A stretch of DNA of 64,000 nt from SXOA01 sp051004015 (lineage in GTDB: Bacteria > Planctomycetota > Planctomycetia > Pirellulales > Pirellulaceae): NCBI GenBank assembly GCA_051004015.1, contig JBPCKT010000128.1, positions 1 to 64,000 of the forward strand, read 5' to 3'. Within the stretch, counting starts at the first letter, position 1. Each line of letters starts with the position of its first letter. Under the pieces are notes generated by a model. It ran no database searches. It was not told the DNA's origin and saw nothing but the letters and a program-made list of their open reading frames with translations. This document shows, piece by piece, positions 8,782 through 17,819 of this stretch. A program made the translations under genes and the position numbers.

Positions 8782-11064
8782 ATGTCCTGGACCAACGTCA
8801 AGCTGATCTACTGCCGCGAGCTGCGGGACCAAATGCGGGACCGGCGGACGCTGTTCACCATTGTCGTGCTGCCGCTATTGCTCTATCCCATCCTGGCGAT
8901 GCTCGCTTTCCAGGTGCAGCAGTTTCGCAAGGAGCATCCGTCGAAGATTCTGGTGGTCGGTGCCGAAGGGCTGCCGCCCCAGCCACCACTGTTTGAAGAG
9001 GGACATTTCGCCACAGCCATTTGCCCGGCAAAGGATTGTCAATTGTTGGAAATGGAGCTGAGCGAGGCGGTGGCTCACGGAGCGACGGATGCGGAAGTGG
9101 TCGCCACGGCAACGGCTGATCTGCGAGCTGGCAAGTGGGATGCCGTCGTCTATTTCCCCAGGGAGTTTTCCCGCCGCCTGGCCGCTGCTCAAGCCACGGA
9201 TTCAAACTCGACCAAAAATCCCCTTCCTCAGCCGGAGATTTTTCTCAGCACGGCCAGCGACAAATCGCAGGTGGCTCACGCGCGAGTTACGACCGTCATC
9301 GGCCGCTGGCGAGATGCGATCATTGCGGGAAACTTGAAGCAAAATAACCTGCCCGTGACGGCTGTGGCCCCGTTCGACCTGGCGAATACGGACGTGGCCG
9401 AGCCTCTGCAGGCGCGAGCCGCGCTCTGGGCCAAGGTGCTGCCGTTCGTGCTGTTGGTCTGGGCGCTGACCGGCGCGTTTTATCCGGCCGTGGATTTGTG
9501 TGCCGGAGAGAAGGAACGCGGGACGCTGGAGACGCTGCTTTCCAGCCCGGCCAAGCGGAGCGAAATCGTGTGGGGCAAACTGCTGACGGTGATGACCTTC
9601 AGCATGGCCACTTCGCTGCTCAACCTGGCCAGCATGGGAGCGACCGGCTCGTTCATCGCCGGGCAACTGGAAAAGCTGGGAGCAACATCGCTGCCGGTCC
9701 ACATCGGTCCGCCGCCGCTGGCCGCCATCTGCTGGCTGGTGCTGGCCCTCGTGCCGATCTCGGCCATGTTCAGCGCCTTGTCGCTGGCCGTCGCCGCTTT
9801 CGCCCGCAGTTCCAAGGAAGGGCAATACTACCTGCTGCCGCTGCTCATGATTTCGCTGCCGCTGATGATGCTCTCGCTCTTGCCCAATTCGCAGCTCGAC
9901 GTGGGGACGGCCATCATTCCGCTGACCGGCGTGATGCTCCTCCTGCGCGTGCTCATTGAGGGGCAATTGCTGGAGGCCCTCAAGTATCTGCCGATCGTCG
10001 CGGGCGTGACGTCGCTGTGTTGCTGGTTCGCCATTCGCTGGGCCATCCATCAGTTCAATGACGAGTCGGTCCTGTTCCGCGAAAGCGAGCGGTTCCATCT
10101 GGGACTGTGGGTGCGGCAAATGCTCGTCAAGCGGGAGGACGCCCCCACCGTGGGCGAAGCCGTCTGCTGCGGGGTCACGCTGCTGGTCATCCGCTTCTTC
10201 TCCAGCTTCATGCTGCCGCCGCCGAGCGGGCCGATCGATTTCATCAACACCACGCTGGTCGTGCAGATAGCCCTCATCGCCACCCCGGCCTGCCTGATGG
10301 CCATCATGCTCACCCGCCGGCCGCTGGGGTCGCTCGGTCTGCGAGCCCCCTCGCACTGGGCCACGCTGCCGGCGGCGGCGCTCTTGGCCGCCTGCCTGCA
10401 CCCCGCCGCGATGTGGCTCGGCTTTGGGATTGAAGCGGTCTATCCCAAGAGCCAGGCCCTGCGGGAAGCGTTGGCCAGCCTCGGCTCCGCCCTGGAGGGA
10501 ACTCCCGCCTGGCAACTGATCCTGCTGCTCGCCCTGCTGCCGGCTGTTTGCGAAGAGTTGGCCTTCCGCGGCTTTGTGCTCAACGGCCTGCGCCGCAGCG
10601 GGCATAAGTGGGGGGCCATCCTGGTGACCAGCGCCCTGTTCGGCGTCGTTCACATGCTCTTGCAGCAGTCCCTCAGCGCCTTCCTGATCGGCATCGTCAT
10701 CGGCTATGTCGCGGTCAAGACCAACAGCATCTGGCCGGCCATCGTGTTCCACTTCACCCACAACAGCCTGGCGGTCCTCTCCGGCTTCGCTTCTCCCGAG
10801 GTCGTGCAGGGCAATCCCATCCTCTCCTGGCTGCTCATTCCGGCGGCGGACATCTTCAACCTGCTCCCCATTCTGCGGCAGATGTTTGCGGACGTGATTG
10901 CCGACGACCAGCTCGTCTACAATCCGCTCGCCGTCCTGCTCGCCCTGGCCGCCGCCTCCGGCATCCTCTACTGGCACAAGCGGCTCCCCTACCACTTCCT
11001 GGCCGAAGAGCGGCTGCAAGAGGCGCTCAACCAGCAGGGAACCCTCCCCGCCGGCACCATGTAG
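8782..11064 (+). CDS. NatB-like ABC-2 permease fused to a CPBP (CAAX-protease-like) membrane domain
   Basis: A 760-residue polytopic inner-membrane protein. Residues 1-430 look like a NatB/ABC-2 permease: a TM helix near 28-45, a large extracytoplasmic domain, then a TM bundle beginning about 210 with the ERGTLETLLSSP motif. The C-terminal part (~470-740) is a CPBP domain with E591-E592-x3-R596, H624, and H657-F-T-H660-N. CPBP proteins include Rce1-like intramembrane proteases. This fusion is known in planctomycetes and some other bacteria; the substrate is unknown. The TAG stop lies inside a GTAGGATGG repeat word. Confidence 0.9.
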   Translation: MSWTNVKLIYCRELRDQMRDRRTLFTIVVLPLLLYPILAMLAFQVQQFRKEHPSKILVVGAEGLPPQPPLFEEGHFATAICPAKDCQLLEMELSEAVAHGATDAEVVATATADLRAGKWDAVVYFPREFSRRLAAAQATDSNSTKNPLPQPEIFLSTASDKSQVAHARVTTVIGRWRDAIIAGNLKQNNLPVTAVAPFDLANTDVAEPLQARAALWAKVLPFVLLVWALTGAFYPAVDLCAGEKERGTLETLLSSPAKRSEIVWGKLLTVMTFSMATSLLNLASMGATGSFIAGQLEKLGATSLPVHIGPPPLAAICWLVLALVPISAMFSALSLAVAAFARSSKEGQYYLLPLLMISLPLMMLSLLPNSQLDVGTAIIPLTGVMLLLRVLIEGQLLEALKYLPIVAGVTSLCCWFAIRWAIHQFNDESVLFRESERFHLGLWVRQMLVKREDAPTVGEAVCCGVTLLVIRFFSSFMLPPPSGPIDFINTTLVVQIALIATPACLMAIMLTRRPLGSLGLRAPSHWATLPAAALLAACLHPAAMWLGFGIEAVYPKSQALREALASLGSALEGTPAWQLILLLALLPAVCEELAFRGFVLNGLRRSGHKWGAILVTSALFGVVHMLLQQSLSAFLIGIVIGYVAVKTNSIWPAIVFHFTHNSLAVLSGFASPEVVQGNPILSWLLIPAADIFNLLPILRQMFADVIADDQLVYNPLAVLLALAAASGILYWHKRLPYHFLAEERLQEALNQQGTLPAGTM

Positions 11065-11681
11065 GATGGCCTTCCCAGGCCGGCCTTCCCCTTAGCGTGC
11101 CAGAATTCACGGTTACGCTCCGCAGCGCGATAAGCGGCTGATAAGGGGATGGCAATACAGGTTTTCAAGTTCCCTTTTTCGCCCCACGTGTATCAGATTC
11201 CAGCGCACAACTCCTTATCCCAGCGCGACTTACGACGACTACTCGCGTGACTCGCGCGATACAGAGCTGGTTTTTTTGATACACCAAAACCCCCGTTCTT
11301 TCAGGGGATGTATCAGCGATTTTATAAGCTGTTTTTCAAACACGCTTACACACTCGCCAATCCTCTTAGCGGCATCCTTTCTTCCCTTACAACCAAATTG
11401 TCAAACAGCACACCTTCCCTGGCCCTCGCGCGCGGCTCCGCCGCTGGCAACCTATAGGCGAGCGGCAAGAGATGGCTTCCCCATCGCCGCCTGCCACCCT
11501 CCGCGCGCAGCCACTTCATGTACTATACGGAAGTATATACATCCAGGTTGGCACAGTCAAGATGTCGGCATAAAGATTTTCCGACTTTTCCGGCATCATC
11601 CCCGCGCGGCGGAATTCGTGGTAATTCCCGCTCCCATCGGTCACAATGGAGCGATCAGGGTTAATCCAGCAGGCGGGGCAG
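11065..11681. other. 617-base gene-free region upstream of hsdR with repeated TGTATCA words
   Basis: No credible gene is seen. The region opens with a GTAGGATGGCC repeat fragment. It is less GC-rich than its surroundings and holds four copies of one word in both orientations: TGTATCAG at 11189 and 11309, GATACAG at 11258 and TGATACAC at 11277. The pair at 11278-11314 forms a hairpin (GATACA/TGTATC plus CCCC/GGGG). A TATAC-GGAA-GTATA palindrome lies at 11524-11537. These could be operator or promoter elements of the restriction system; that is inference. Confidence 0.5.
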
Positions 11682-14138
11682 ATGGACAAAAAAACGCTCA
11701 GCGAAACCGACATCTCCAGCAAGTTCATCACGCCCGCTGTCCTGCGGGCCGGCTGGGATGAAGCGACGCAGATTCGGCGGGAAGTCGATTTCACCAAGGG
11801 GCGGATCATCGTCCGGGGGAAGCTCGTCACCCGCGGCAAGGCCAAGCGGGCCGATTTCATCCTCTATTACAAGCCGAACATTCCCCTCGCCCTCATCGAG
11901 GCCAAAAAGAACAGTCTCAGCATGGGGGACGGGATGCAGCAGGCCCTCGACTACGCCGAAACACTCCACATCCCCTTCGTCTTCACCTCCAACGGCGACG
12001 GCTTTGTCTTTCACGACCGGACAGGCACCGGCCCGCAAACGGAAACCAACCTCACGCTGGACCAGTTCCCCTCCCCCGCCGAACTATGGGCTCGCTATCG
12101 CGCCTGGAAAGGGCTGACGCCGGAGGCGGAAGCCATCGTCCTGCAGGATTACTACGACTACGGCACCGACAAGCCGGCCCGCTACTACCAGGTCAACGCG
12201 GTGAACGCAGCCATCGAGGCCATCGCTAAGGGGCAGGATCGCGTCCTGCTGGTCATGGCCACCGGCACCGGCAAGACCTACACCGCCTTTCAAATCATCT
12301 GGCGGCTCTGGAAATCGGGGCGGAAGAAGCGAATTCTGTTCCTGGCCGACCGCAACATCCTGGTCGATCAGACGATGGTCAACGACTTCCGCCCCTTCGG
12401 CGCGGCGATGGCCAAGCTCAGCACCAGCAGCAAGACCATCGAGCGCCCCGATGGCACCGAGGAAAAACTCACCACCGCACTCGACAAGCAGCGGCGGATC
12501 GACACCGCCTACGAAGTCTATCTCGGCCTCTACCAGGCAATCACCGGCCCGGAAGAACGCCAGAAGCTTTTCAAGGAATTCTCTCCCGGCTTCTTCGATC
12601 TGATCGTGATCGACGAATGCCATCGCGGCAGTGCGGCGGAAGACTCCGCCTGGCGGGAAATCCTGGAATACTTTTCCGCCGCCACGCAAATCGGCCTCAC
12701 TGCCACCCCTAAGGAAACCGCCTACGCGTCCAACATCCACTACTTTGGCCAGCCGGTTTACTCCTACACGCTCAAAGAGGGCATCCGCGACGGCTTTCTC
12801 GCGCCCTACAAAGTCATCAAGGTCCACATCGACGTGGATATCGACGGCTACCGCCCCGAATCCGGCAAACTCGACCGGGACGGAATCGAAATCGAGGATC
12901 GCCTTTACAACCAGAAGGATTTCGACCGCACCCTCGTCCTAGACGCCCGCACGAAGCTCGTCGCCAAGAAAGTCTCGGATTTCCTCAAGGAGAGCGGCGA
13001 CCGCTTCCAGAAAACCATTGTCTTCTGCGTGGACGAAGAGCACGCCGCCCGGATGCGGCAGGCGCTCATCAACGAAAACCAGGACCTGGTGGACGAGAAT
13101 CATCGCTACGTGATGCGGATCACCGGCAGCGACACCGAAGGTCAGGCCCAGCTCGGCAACTTCATCGACCCCGAGTCGGATTATCCCGTCCTGGTCACCA
13201 CCTCGCGGCTTCTCTCCACCGGCGTCGATGCCCAGACTTGTCGCCTGATTGTCATCGATCGGGCGGTCGGCTCGATGACCGAGTTCAAACAGATCGTCGG
13301 CCGCGGCACACGGGTTCACGAAGACACGAAAAAATACTACTTCACGCTCATCGACTTCCGCGGAGCCAGCAGCCACTTCGCCGACAAGGCATTTGATGGC
13401 CCACCCATTCAAATCTATGAGCCGCAGGCCGATGACGCGATGACACCGCCCGAAGTGGAAGCCCCGCTCACCGACGACGACGAATCCCCGATCCCCCCGC
13501 AGCCGGGCGAAGACGAAGTCGTCGTCGCGGGGGAGCCCCCCGATATTTCCATTCCACCCGGTGGCGAAAAACGGGGCAAAATCTACGTGGATGGCGTGTC
13601 GGCAACGATCACGCTGGAGCGGGTCGAATACCTCGACGAAAACGGCAAGCTCGTCACCGAGACCCTCCGCGACTTCACCAAGAAGGCCCTGCGCAAGCGT
13701 TTCGCCAGCCTGAGCGAGTTCCTCCACAAGTGGAACGCCGCGGAGCGGAAAGCCGCCATTATTGAAGAGCTGGCGAGCGAAGGGTTGCCGCTCGATCCCC
13801 TGGCGGATGAAGTCGGCAAGGACCTCGATCCGTTCGACTTGATCTGCCACGTCGCCTTCGACCGCCCGCCGCTGACCCGGCGGGAGCGGGCCGATAACGT
13901 CCGCAAGCGAGACGTGTTCACCAAATACGGCGCGCAGGCCCGCACGGTGCTGGAAGCCTTGTTGCAAAAGTATCAAGACGAAGGGGTCATCGGCCTCGAC
14001 GACCCGCGCCTGCTGCAGATTCCCCCCATCAGCAAGCTCGGCACCGCCCACGAGCTGATCAAGCAATTCGGCAGCCGAGCCGAATTCGAAACCGCCGTCC
14101 GGGAATTGCAAGACGCGCTCTACCGCGAAGCGGCCTGA
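11682..14138 (+). CDS. hsdR: type I restriction enzyme HsdR (EcoEI-like)
   Basis: An 818-residue restriction and translocation subunit. An N-terminal nuclease region shows LALIEAKKN. The SF2 helicase core has motif I TGTGKT (around 195-199), motif II D311-E-C-H and the IVGRGTRV motif VI. The C-terminal part matches the EcoEI-type HsdR C-domain, with RKRDVFTKYGAQARTVLEALL. It needs HsdM and HsdS, which follow. The start at 11682 (MDKKTLSETDI) fits the family; an in-frame ATG at 11646 would add twelve residues. There is no frameshift; the gene appears intact. Confidence 0.95.
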   Translation: MDKKTLSETDISSKFITPAVLRAGWDEATQIRREVDFTKGRIIVRGKLVTRGKAKRADFILYYKPNIPLALIEAKKNSLSMGDGMQQALDYAETLHIPFVFTSNGDGFVFHDRTGTGPQTETNLTLDQFPSPAELWARYRAWKGLTPEAEAIVLQDYYDYGTDKPARYYQVNAVNAAIEAIAKGQDRVLLVMATGTGKTYTAFQIIWRLWKSGRKKRILFLADRNILVDQTMVNDFRPFGAAMAKLSTSSKTIERPDGTEEKLTTALDKQRRIDTAYEVYLGLYQAITGPEERQKLFKEFSPGFFDLIVIDECHRGSAAEDSAWREILEYFSAATQIGLTATPKETAYASNIHYFGQPVYSYTLKEGIRDGFLAPYKVIKVHIDVDIDGYRPESGKLDRDGIEIEDRLYNQKDFDRTLVLDARTKLVAKKVSDFLKESGDRFQKTIVFCVDEEHAARMRQALINENQDLVDENHRYVMRITGSDTEGQAQLGNFIDPESDYPVLVTTSRLLSTGVDAQTCRLIVIDRAVGSMTEFKQIVGRGTRVHEDTKKYYFTLIDFRGASSHFADKAFDGPPIQIYEPQADDAMTPPEVEAPLTDDDESPIPPQPGEDEVVVAGEPPDISIPPGGEKRGKIYVDGVSATITLERVEYLDENGKLVTETLRDFTKKALRKRFASLSEFLHKWNAAERKAAIIEELASEGLPLDPLADEVGKDLDPFDLICHVAFDRPPLTRRERADNVRKRDVFTKYGAQARTVLEALLQKYQDEGVIGLDDPRLLQIPPISKLGTAHELIKQFGSRAEFETAVRELQDALYREAA

Positions 14139-14189
14139 TTGTCGCCTTTCGCCCCTGCCGGGGCTCTCTTATGATGGTCCCATTCCTTA

Positions 14190-14209
14190 CCCACGGCTTA
14201 CGCCGTGGG
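14190..14209. repeat. short perfect hairpin repeat between hsdR and hsdM
   Basis: CCCACGGC (14190-14197) and GCCGTGGG (14202-14209) form a perfect 8-bp stem with a TTAC loop. The surrounding text (CTAACGCCGCTACCGCGGCTA) is also repeat-like. There is no U-tract, and the hsdM gene follows 61 bases later on the same strand, so it is an intercistronic repeat and not an obvious terminator. Confidence 0.7.
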
Positions 14210-14269
14210 CTGGGTTCTAACGCCGCTACCGCGGCTACCAACCACTCACCACTCACTCTTCTCCCCCCC

Positions 14270-15727
14270 ATGTCCGTCCGCAACACCGTCAAATCCATCC
14301 AGGACATCATGCGCCAGGATGTGGGCGTGGACGGGGATGCCCAGCGGATCAGCCAGCTTTGCTGGATGTTCTTTCTCAAGATCATCGACGACCAGGATCA
14401 GGAACTCGAGCTGCTGCACAAGGACTACAAGTCCCCCATTCCCAAGAAGCTCCAGTGGCGGAGCTGGGCCGCCAATCCGGAAGGGACGACCGGCGAGCCG
14501 CTGATCGAGTTTATCAACGGCGAGTTGTTCCCCGCTCTCAAGTCCCTCCCCACCAGCGGCAAGCCGGGGGACCGCCGCCGCGTGGTGAAGGACGTCTTCG
14601 AGGACGCCTACAACTACATGAAGTCCGGCCAGCTCATGCGGCAGGTGGTCAACAAAATCAGCCAGGTCGATTTCAACAACCTGGCGGAGCGGCAGCATTT
14701 TGGGGACATCTACGAGCAAATCCTGACCGATCTGCAAAGCGCCGGCAACGCGGGAGAATACTACACGCCCCGGGCGGTCACCGCCTTCATGGTGGACCGG
14801 ATCGATCCCCGCCCCGGCGAAATCCTGCTCGATCCCGCCTGCGGCACCGGGGGCTTTCTCACCTGCGCCCTGCGGCACATGCGGGAGCGGTACATCAAGA
14901 AGGTTAAGGACGAGCAACAGATGCAGGCTGCCCTGCGGGCCGTGGAAAAGAAGCAACTCCCGCACATGCTCTGCGTCACCAACATGCTCCTCCACGCCGT
15001 CGAGGACCCCAGCTTCGTCCGGCACGACAACACGCTGGCCCGCCCCTACATCAGCTACACCGCCAGCGACCGGGTGGAGATCGTGCTCACCAATCCCCCC
15101 TTCGGCGGCCGGGAGGAGGACGGGATCGAATCCAACTTCCCCAAGCATTTTCAGACCCGCGAAACAGCCGACCTGTTCCTGGCCCTCATCATCCGCCTCC
15201 TGAAACCGAGCGGCCGGGCCGCGGTGGTCCTTCCCGACGGCTCGCTGTTTGGGGAAGGGGTCAAGACCCGCCTCAAGGAGCACCTGCTGGAGGAGTGCAA
15301 CCTGCACACCATCGTTCGGCTCCCCAACAGCGTTTTCAAGCCGTACGCCAGCATCGGCACCAACCTGCTGTTCTTCGAGAAGGGTTCGCCGACGAAGGAC
15401 ATCTGGTTCTACGAGCACCAGGTCCCCGCCGGGCAGAAGGCCTACTCAATGACCCGGCCGATCAAGGTGGAATACCTGGAGCCGTGCGTGCAGTGGTGGG
15501 GCGGGGCCAAGCGGAAGGGGCGGGTGGAAAGTGAAGTCGCCTGGAAGGTGACGGCGGACGAAGTGAAAGCCCGCGGCTACAACCTCGACTTCAAAAATCC
15601 ACACACCGTGGCCGACGACCACGGCGACCCGGCCGAGCTGCTGGCCAAACTGGCCGAGTCCGAGCGGGCAGCCGCCTCCCTGCGGGACGAATTGAAAGGG
15701 ATTCTGGCGGAGGCCCTGCAGCGATGA
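14270..15727 (+). CDS. hsdM: type I N6-adenine DNA methyltransferase HsdM
   Basis: A 485-residue modification subunit. It has the HsdM N-terminal helical domain, the SAM motif DPACGTGGFL starting at D188, and the catalytic NPPF at 275-278. It methylates adenine in the bipartite site chosen by HsdS. The ATG at 14270 (MSVRNTVKSIQDIMR) is the family start; upstream in-frame codons translate repeat sequence. Its stop overlaps the hsdS start by four bases (ATGA), indicating translational coupling. Confidence 0.95.
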   Translation: MSVRNTVKSIQDIMRQDVGVDGDAQRISQLCWMFFLKIIDDQDQELELLHKDYKSPIPKKLQWRSWAANPEGTTGEPLIEFINGELFPALKSLPTSGKPGDRRRVVKDVFEDAYNYMKSGQLMRQVVNKISQVDFNNLAERQHFGDIYEQILTDLQSAGNAGEYYTPRAVTAFMVDRIDPRPGEILLDPACGTGGFLTCALRHMRERYIKKVKDEQQMQAALRAVEKKQLPHMLCVTNMLLHAVEDPSFVRHDNTLARPYISYTASDRVEIVLTNPPFGGREEDGIESNFPKHFQTRETADLFLALIIRLLKPSGRAAVVLPDGSLFGEGVKTRLKEHLLEECNLHTIVRLPNSVFKPYASIGTNLLFFEKGSPTKDIWFYEHQVPAGQKAYSMTRPIKVEYLEPCVQWWGGAKRKGRVESEVAWKVTADEVKARGYNLDFKNPHTVADDHGDPAELLAKLAESERAAASLRDELKGILAEALQR

Positions 15728-17511
15728 AAGCCGTTGGAGTCCCGCCTTCAGGCGGCATCTTGGGCACGAATGGAAAGGCAACCAACCTGCTGACCTATTT
15801 CGACCGGATCGCCGACGCCCCCGATGCCATCCCGCAATTGCGGCGGTTCATTCTGGATTTGGCCGTGCGGGGGAAGCTCGTCGAGCAGGATCCGAAGGAT
15901 GAGCCGGCGGAGGAATTGTATGAACGAATTCAAGCGGAGAAGGCGAGACTCGCAAAGCTAGGCGAAATCCGAAAAACGAAGGCGATGGAAGCGATTGACG
16001 AGGACGATATCCCATTCGCGCCGCCCCGTGGTTGGAAATGGGTGCGCATTCGCGAGGTAACAAGCAACCGCGGACAGATGGTGCCTAGCGAGGATTTCAC
16101 GTACATCGACGTATCGGCCATAAACAAGGAAGTCGGTTGTATCGCCGATGCAACAGTATTATCGGCAGACGAAGCGCCGAGCAGAGCGCGCAAGGTCGTT
16201 CATACAGGAGACGTCATCTATTCCTGCGTACGGCCGTATCTCCTGAACATCGCCATCGTCGAGACCAACATTGTTCCGCCGCCAATTGCCAGCACCGCAT
16301 TCGCGATTCTTAACGGATTCGGATTGGTCATTCCGAAGTATTTGTGGATCGTGCTACGCAGTCCGTACTTCGTGGAATGCGTCGAGTCCAAAATGCGCGG
16401 GCAAGCGTACCCTGCCATTAACGATTCCGACTTCGCACAATTGCCAATACCGTTGCCTCCTCTCGCCGAGCAGCAGCGGATCGTCGCCAAAGTGGACGAG
16501 CTCATGGCCCTCTGCGACCGGCTGGAGCGGGCGCAGCAGGAGCGGGAAACCCGGCGGGACCAGTTAGTGGCAGCAGTCCACTCCCGCGTCTGCGAAGCCG
16601 ACGCCAAATCCGAAATCCCAAATCCGAAATCCGAAATTTCTGCCGCCTCCTCTGAAATTTCAAATCTCACATCTCCATTCCCCTCCTCCACCTTCCTCCT
16701 CCACCACCTCCCCTCCCTCACCACCCGCCATGAGCATATTCAGCAGCTTCGGCAATCGATTATGAGCTTGGCGGTTATCGGTGAACTTACGACTCGGAAC
16801 AAGAAGGACGGCGCGGCTATCGATGGCTTAGTCGAAGTCGAAACAAAGAAACGTGCGACGGCACTCCGAAAATCAAAGACCATCGCGACAATTTCCACGG
16901 AGGAACAGTGGTGTGCACTTCCTGAGGAATGGGTTTGGGCGAGATGGGATCAGATTACGGACTGGATTACGTATGGATTTACCCGCCCAATGCCCCACGC
17001 CGACGCTGGAATTCCAATCGTGACGGGAAAGAACGTCAATTACGGAAAGATTGTTTTTGAAACCGCGCACCGGACAACGGCAGACGCATATTCGGAGCTG
17101 AATGACAAAGACAAACCAATTCCGGGAGACATTTTGGTAACGAAGGATGGCTCCATCGGAAGATCGGCTATCGTTGAAACGACAGAACCTTTTTGCATCA
17201 ACCAAAGCGTCGCAGTGCTGTGGCTGCGATCTTGCCACTTTGACCGACGGTATCTGCAACTTGCCATTGACTGCCCCCAAACACAGCAAGCGTTTCTTGC
17301 GAAGACCGAGGGCGTGGCAATCAAGCACATTTCCGTTGTCGACCTGGGAAAAATGGCCTTCCCCCTCCCCCCCCTCGCCGAGCAGCACCGCATCGTCGCC
17401 AAAGTGGACCAGCTCCTGGCCCTCTGCGACCAGTTGGAAACGCACCTCGCCACCGCCCAGGCCGACAGCCGCCGCCTGCTCGCCGCGGTCCTCCACGAGG
17501 CGCTAATGTAG
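15724..17511 (+). CDS. hsdS: type I specificity subunit HsdS
   Basis: A 595-residue specificity subunit with two target recognition domains (TRD1 about 90-245, TRD2 about 395-545), each followed by a conserved helix (LAEQQRIVAKVDELMALCDRL and its copy LAEQHRIVAKVDQLLALCDQL). TRD coding sequence is visibly less GC-rich than the conserved parts, as expected for swapped domains. Two odd segments look repeat-derived: the first ~20 residues (MKAVGVPPSGGILGTNGKAT), which precede the usual LLTYFDRIADAPDAIPQLRR start, and the Ser/Pro-rich linker near residues 295-335. The TAG stop is part of an inverted repeat. Confidence 0.92.
   Translation: MKAVGVPPSGGILGTNGKATNLLTYFDRIADAPDAIPQLRRFILDLAVRGKLVEQDPKDEPAEELYERIQAEKARLAKLGEIRKTKAMEAIDEDDIPFAPPRGWKWVRIREVTSNRGQMVPSEDFTYIDVSAINKEVGCIADATVLSADEAPSRARKVVHTGDVIYSCVRPYLLNIAIVETNIVPPPIASTAFAILNGFGLVIPKYLWIVLRSPYFVECVESKMRGQAYPAINDSDFAQLPIPLPPLAEQQRIVAKVDELMALCDRLERAQQERETRRDQLVAAVHSRVCEADAKSEIPNPKSEISAASSEISNLTSPFPSSTFLLHHLPSLTTRHEHIQQLRQSIMSLAVIGELTTRNKKDGAAIDGLVEVETKKRATALRKSKTIATISTEEQWCALPEEWVWARWDQITDWITYGFTRPMPHADAGIPIVTGKNVNYGKIVFETAHRTTADAYSELNDKDKPIPGDILVTKDGSIGRSAIVETTEPFCINQSVAVLWLRSCHFDRRYLQLAIDCPQTQQAFLAKTEGVAIKHISVVDLGKMAFPLPPLAEQHRIVAKVDQLLALCDQLETHLATAQADSRRLLAAVLHEALM
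16462..17439 (+). repeat. hsdS: 66-base direct repeat within hsdS flanking TRD2
   Basis: The segments 16462-16527 and 17374-17439 match at 59 of 66 bases and encode the same helix after each TRD. They bracket TRD2 and are long enough to serve homologous recombination, so TRD2 could be deleted or exchanged. This direct observation fits the known modular evolution of HsdS. Confidence 0.85.
16604..16690 (+). repeat. hsdS: AAATCCGAAATC-type repeat forming the hsdS inter-TRD linker
   Basis: Within the reading frame the DNA becomes a tandem of CAAATCCGAAATCC-like words and then a C/T-rich CCTCCACC run. It encodes KSEIPNPKSEIS followed by a Ser/Pro/Leu-rich stretch, unlike a normal HsdS linker. The same words occur at the NatA gene end (8705-8730). 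It reads as a dispersed repeat tolerated in, or captured into, the coding sequence. Confidence 0.7.
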
Positions 17512-17582
17512 GATGGGACTCCAGTCCCGTCCGTCCCTCTGCTCGCTGTGACCAACCGGACGGGATTGGAATCCCATCCTAC
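17508..17582. repeat. inverted repeat at the hsdS stop codon
   Basis: Arms at 17508-17533 and 17557-17582 match at 24 of 26 bases and begin GTAGGATGGGA. The hsdS stop codon (17509-17511) is the TAG of the left arm. A single-armed relative, GTAGGATGGCC, provides the stop of the NatB-CPBP gene at 11062-11064. It could form a long hairpin but lacks a U-tract. Confidence 0.88.
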
Positions 17583-17746
17583 GAGTCCTCTCGCGAGCCC
17601 CGAGAGTGGACGTTTTTTCCCAAGAGATGTCGAGCGGCGCTAACGGATTGCCTCGGGTGCCTGACGGCGGCGGCGGCTTCGAGACTGTTGACGTGGCATG
17701 TCTTTCGGCAATGCCACCCGAACTCTGCTGGCGCGCGAGAGGACTC
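17583..17746. repeat. 164-base element with 13-bp perfect terminal inverted repeats
   Basis: GAGTCCTCTCGCG at 17583-17595 is the exact reverse complement of 17734-17746. Between them lies another perfect hairpin (TGGCAT 17694-17699 / ATGCCA 17711-17716). No reading frame is convincing. It directly abuts the preceding repeat. It may be a miniature mobile element or a structured RNA; neither is proven. The remaining bases to 17819 show nothing recognisable. Confidence 0.5.
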
Positions 17747-17819
17747 GCGGCCTACTTTGGCCGCGACTCTTGCCCATGAGCCATCAGAGTGGATGTGGAT
17801 GAGGGCAGAAAGGAGCCGC

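Noticed and set aside
9202..11019. 605-codon minus-strand frame opposite the NatB-CPBP gene
   Set aside because: Composition is Gln/His/Gly-rich antisense text; the plus-strand permease and protease motifs are clear.
11276..11761. 161-codon frame upstream of hsdR
   Set aside because: Low-complexity translation across the candidate regulatory region, overlapping the hsdR start, with no family or ribosome-binding site.
17508..17582. Terminator for the hsd operon
   Set aside because: The long hairpin has no U-tract and belongs to a repeat family whose word also appears at another stop codon.
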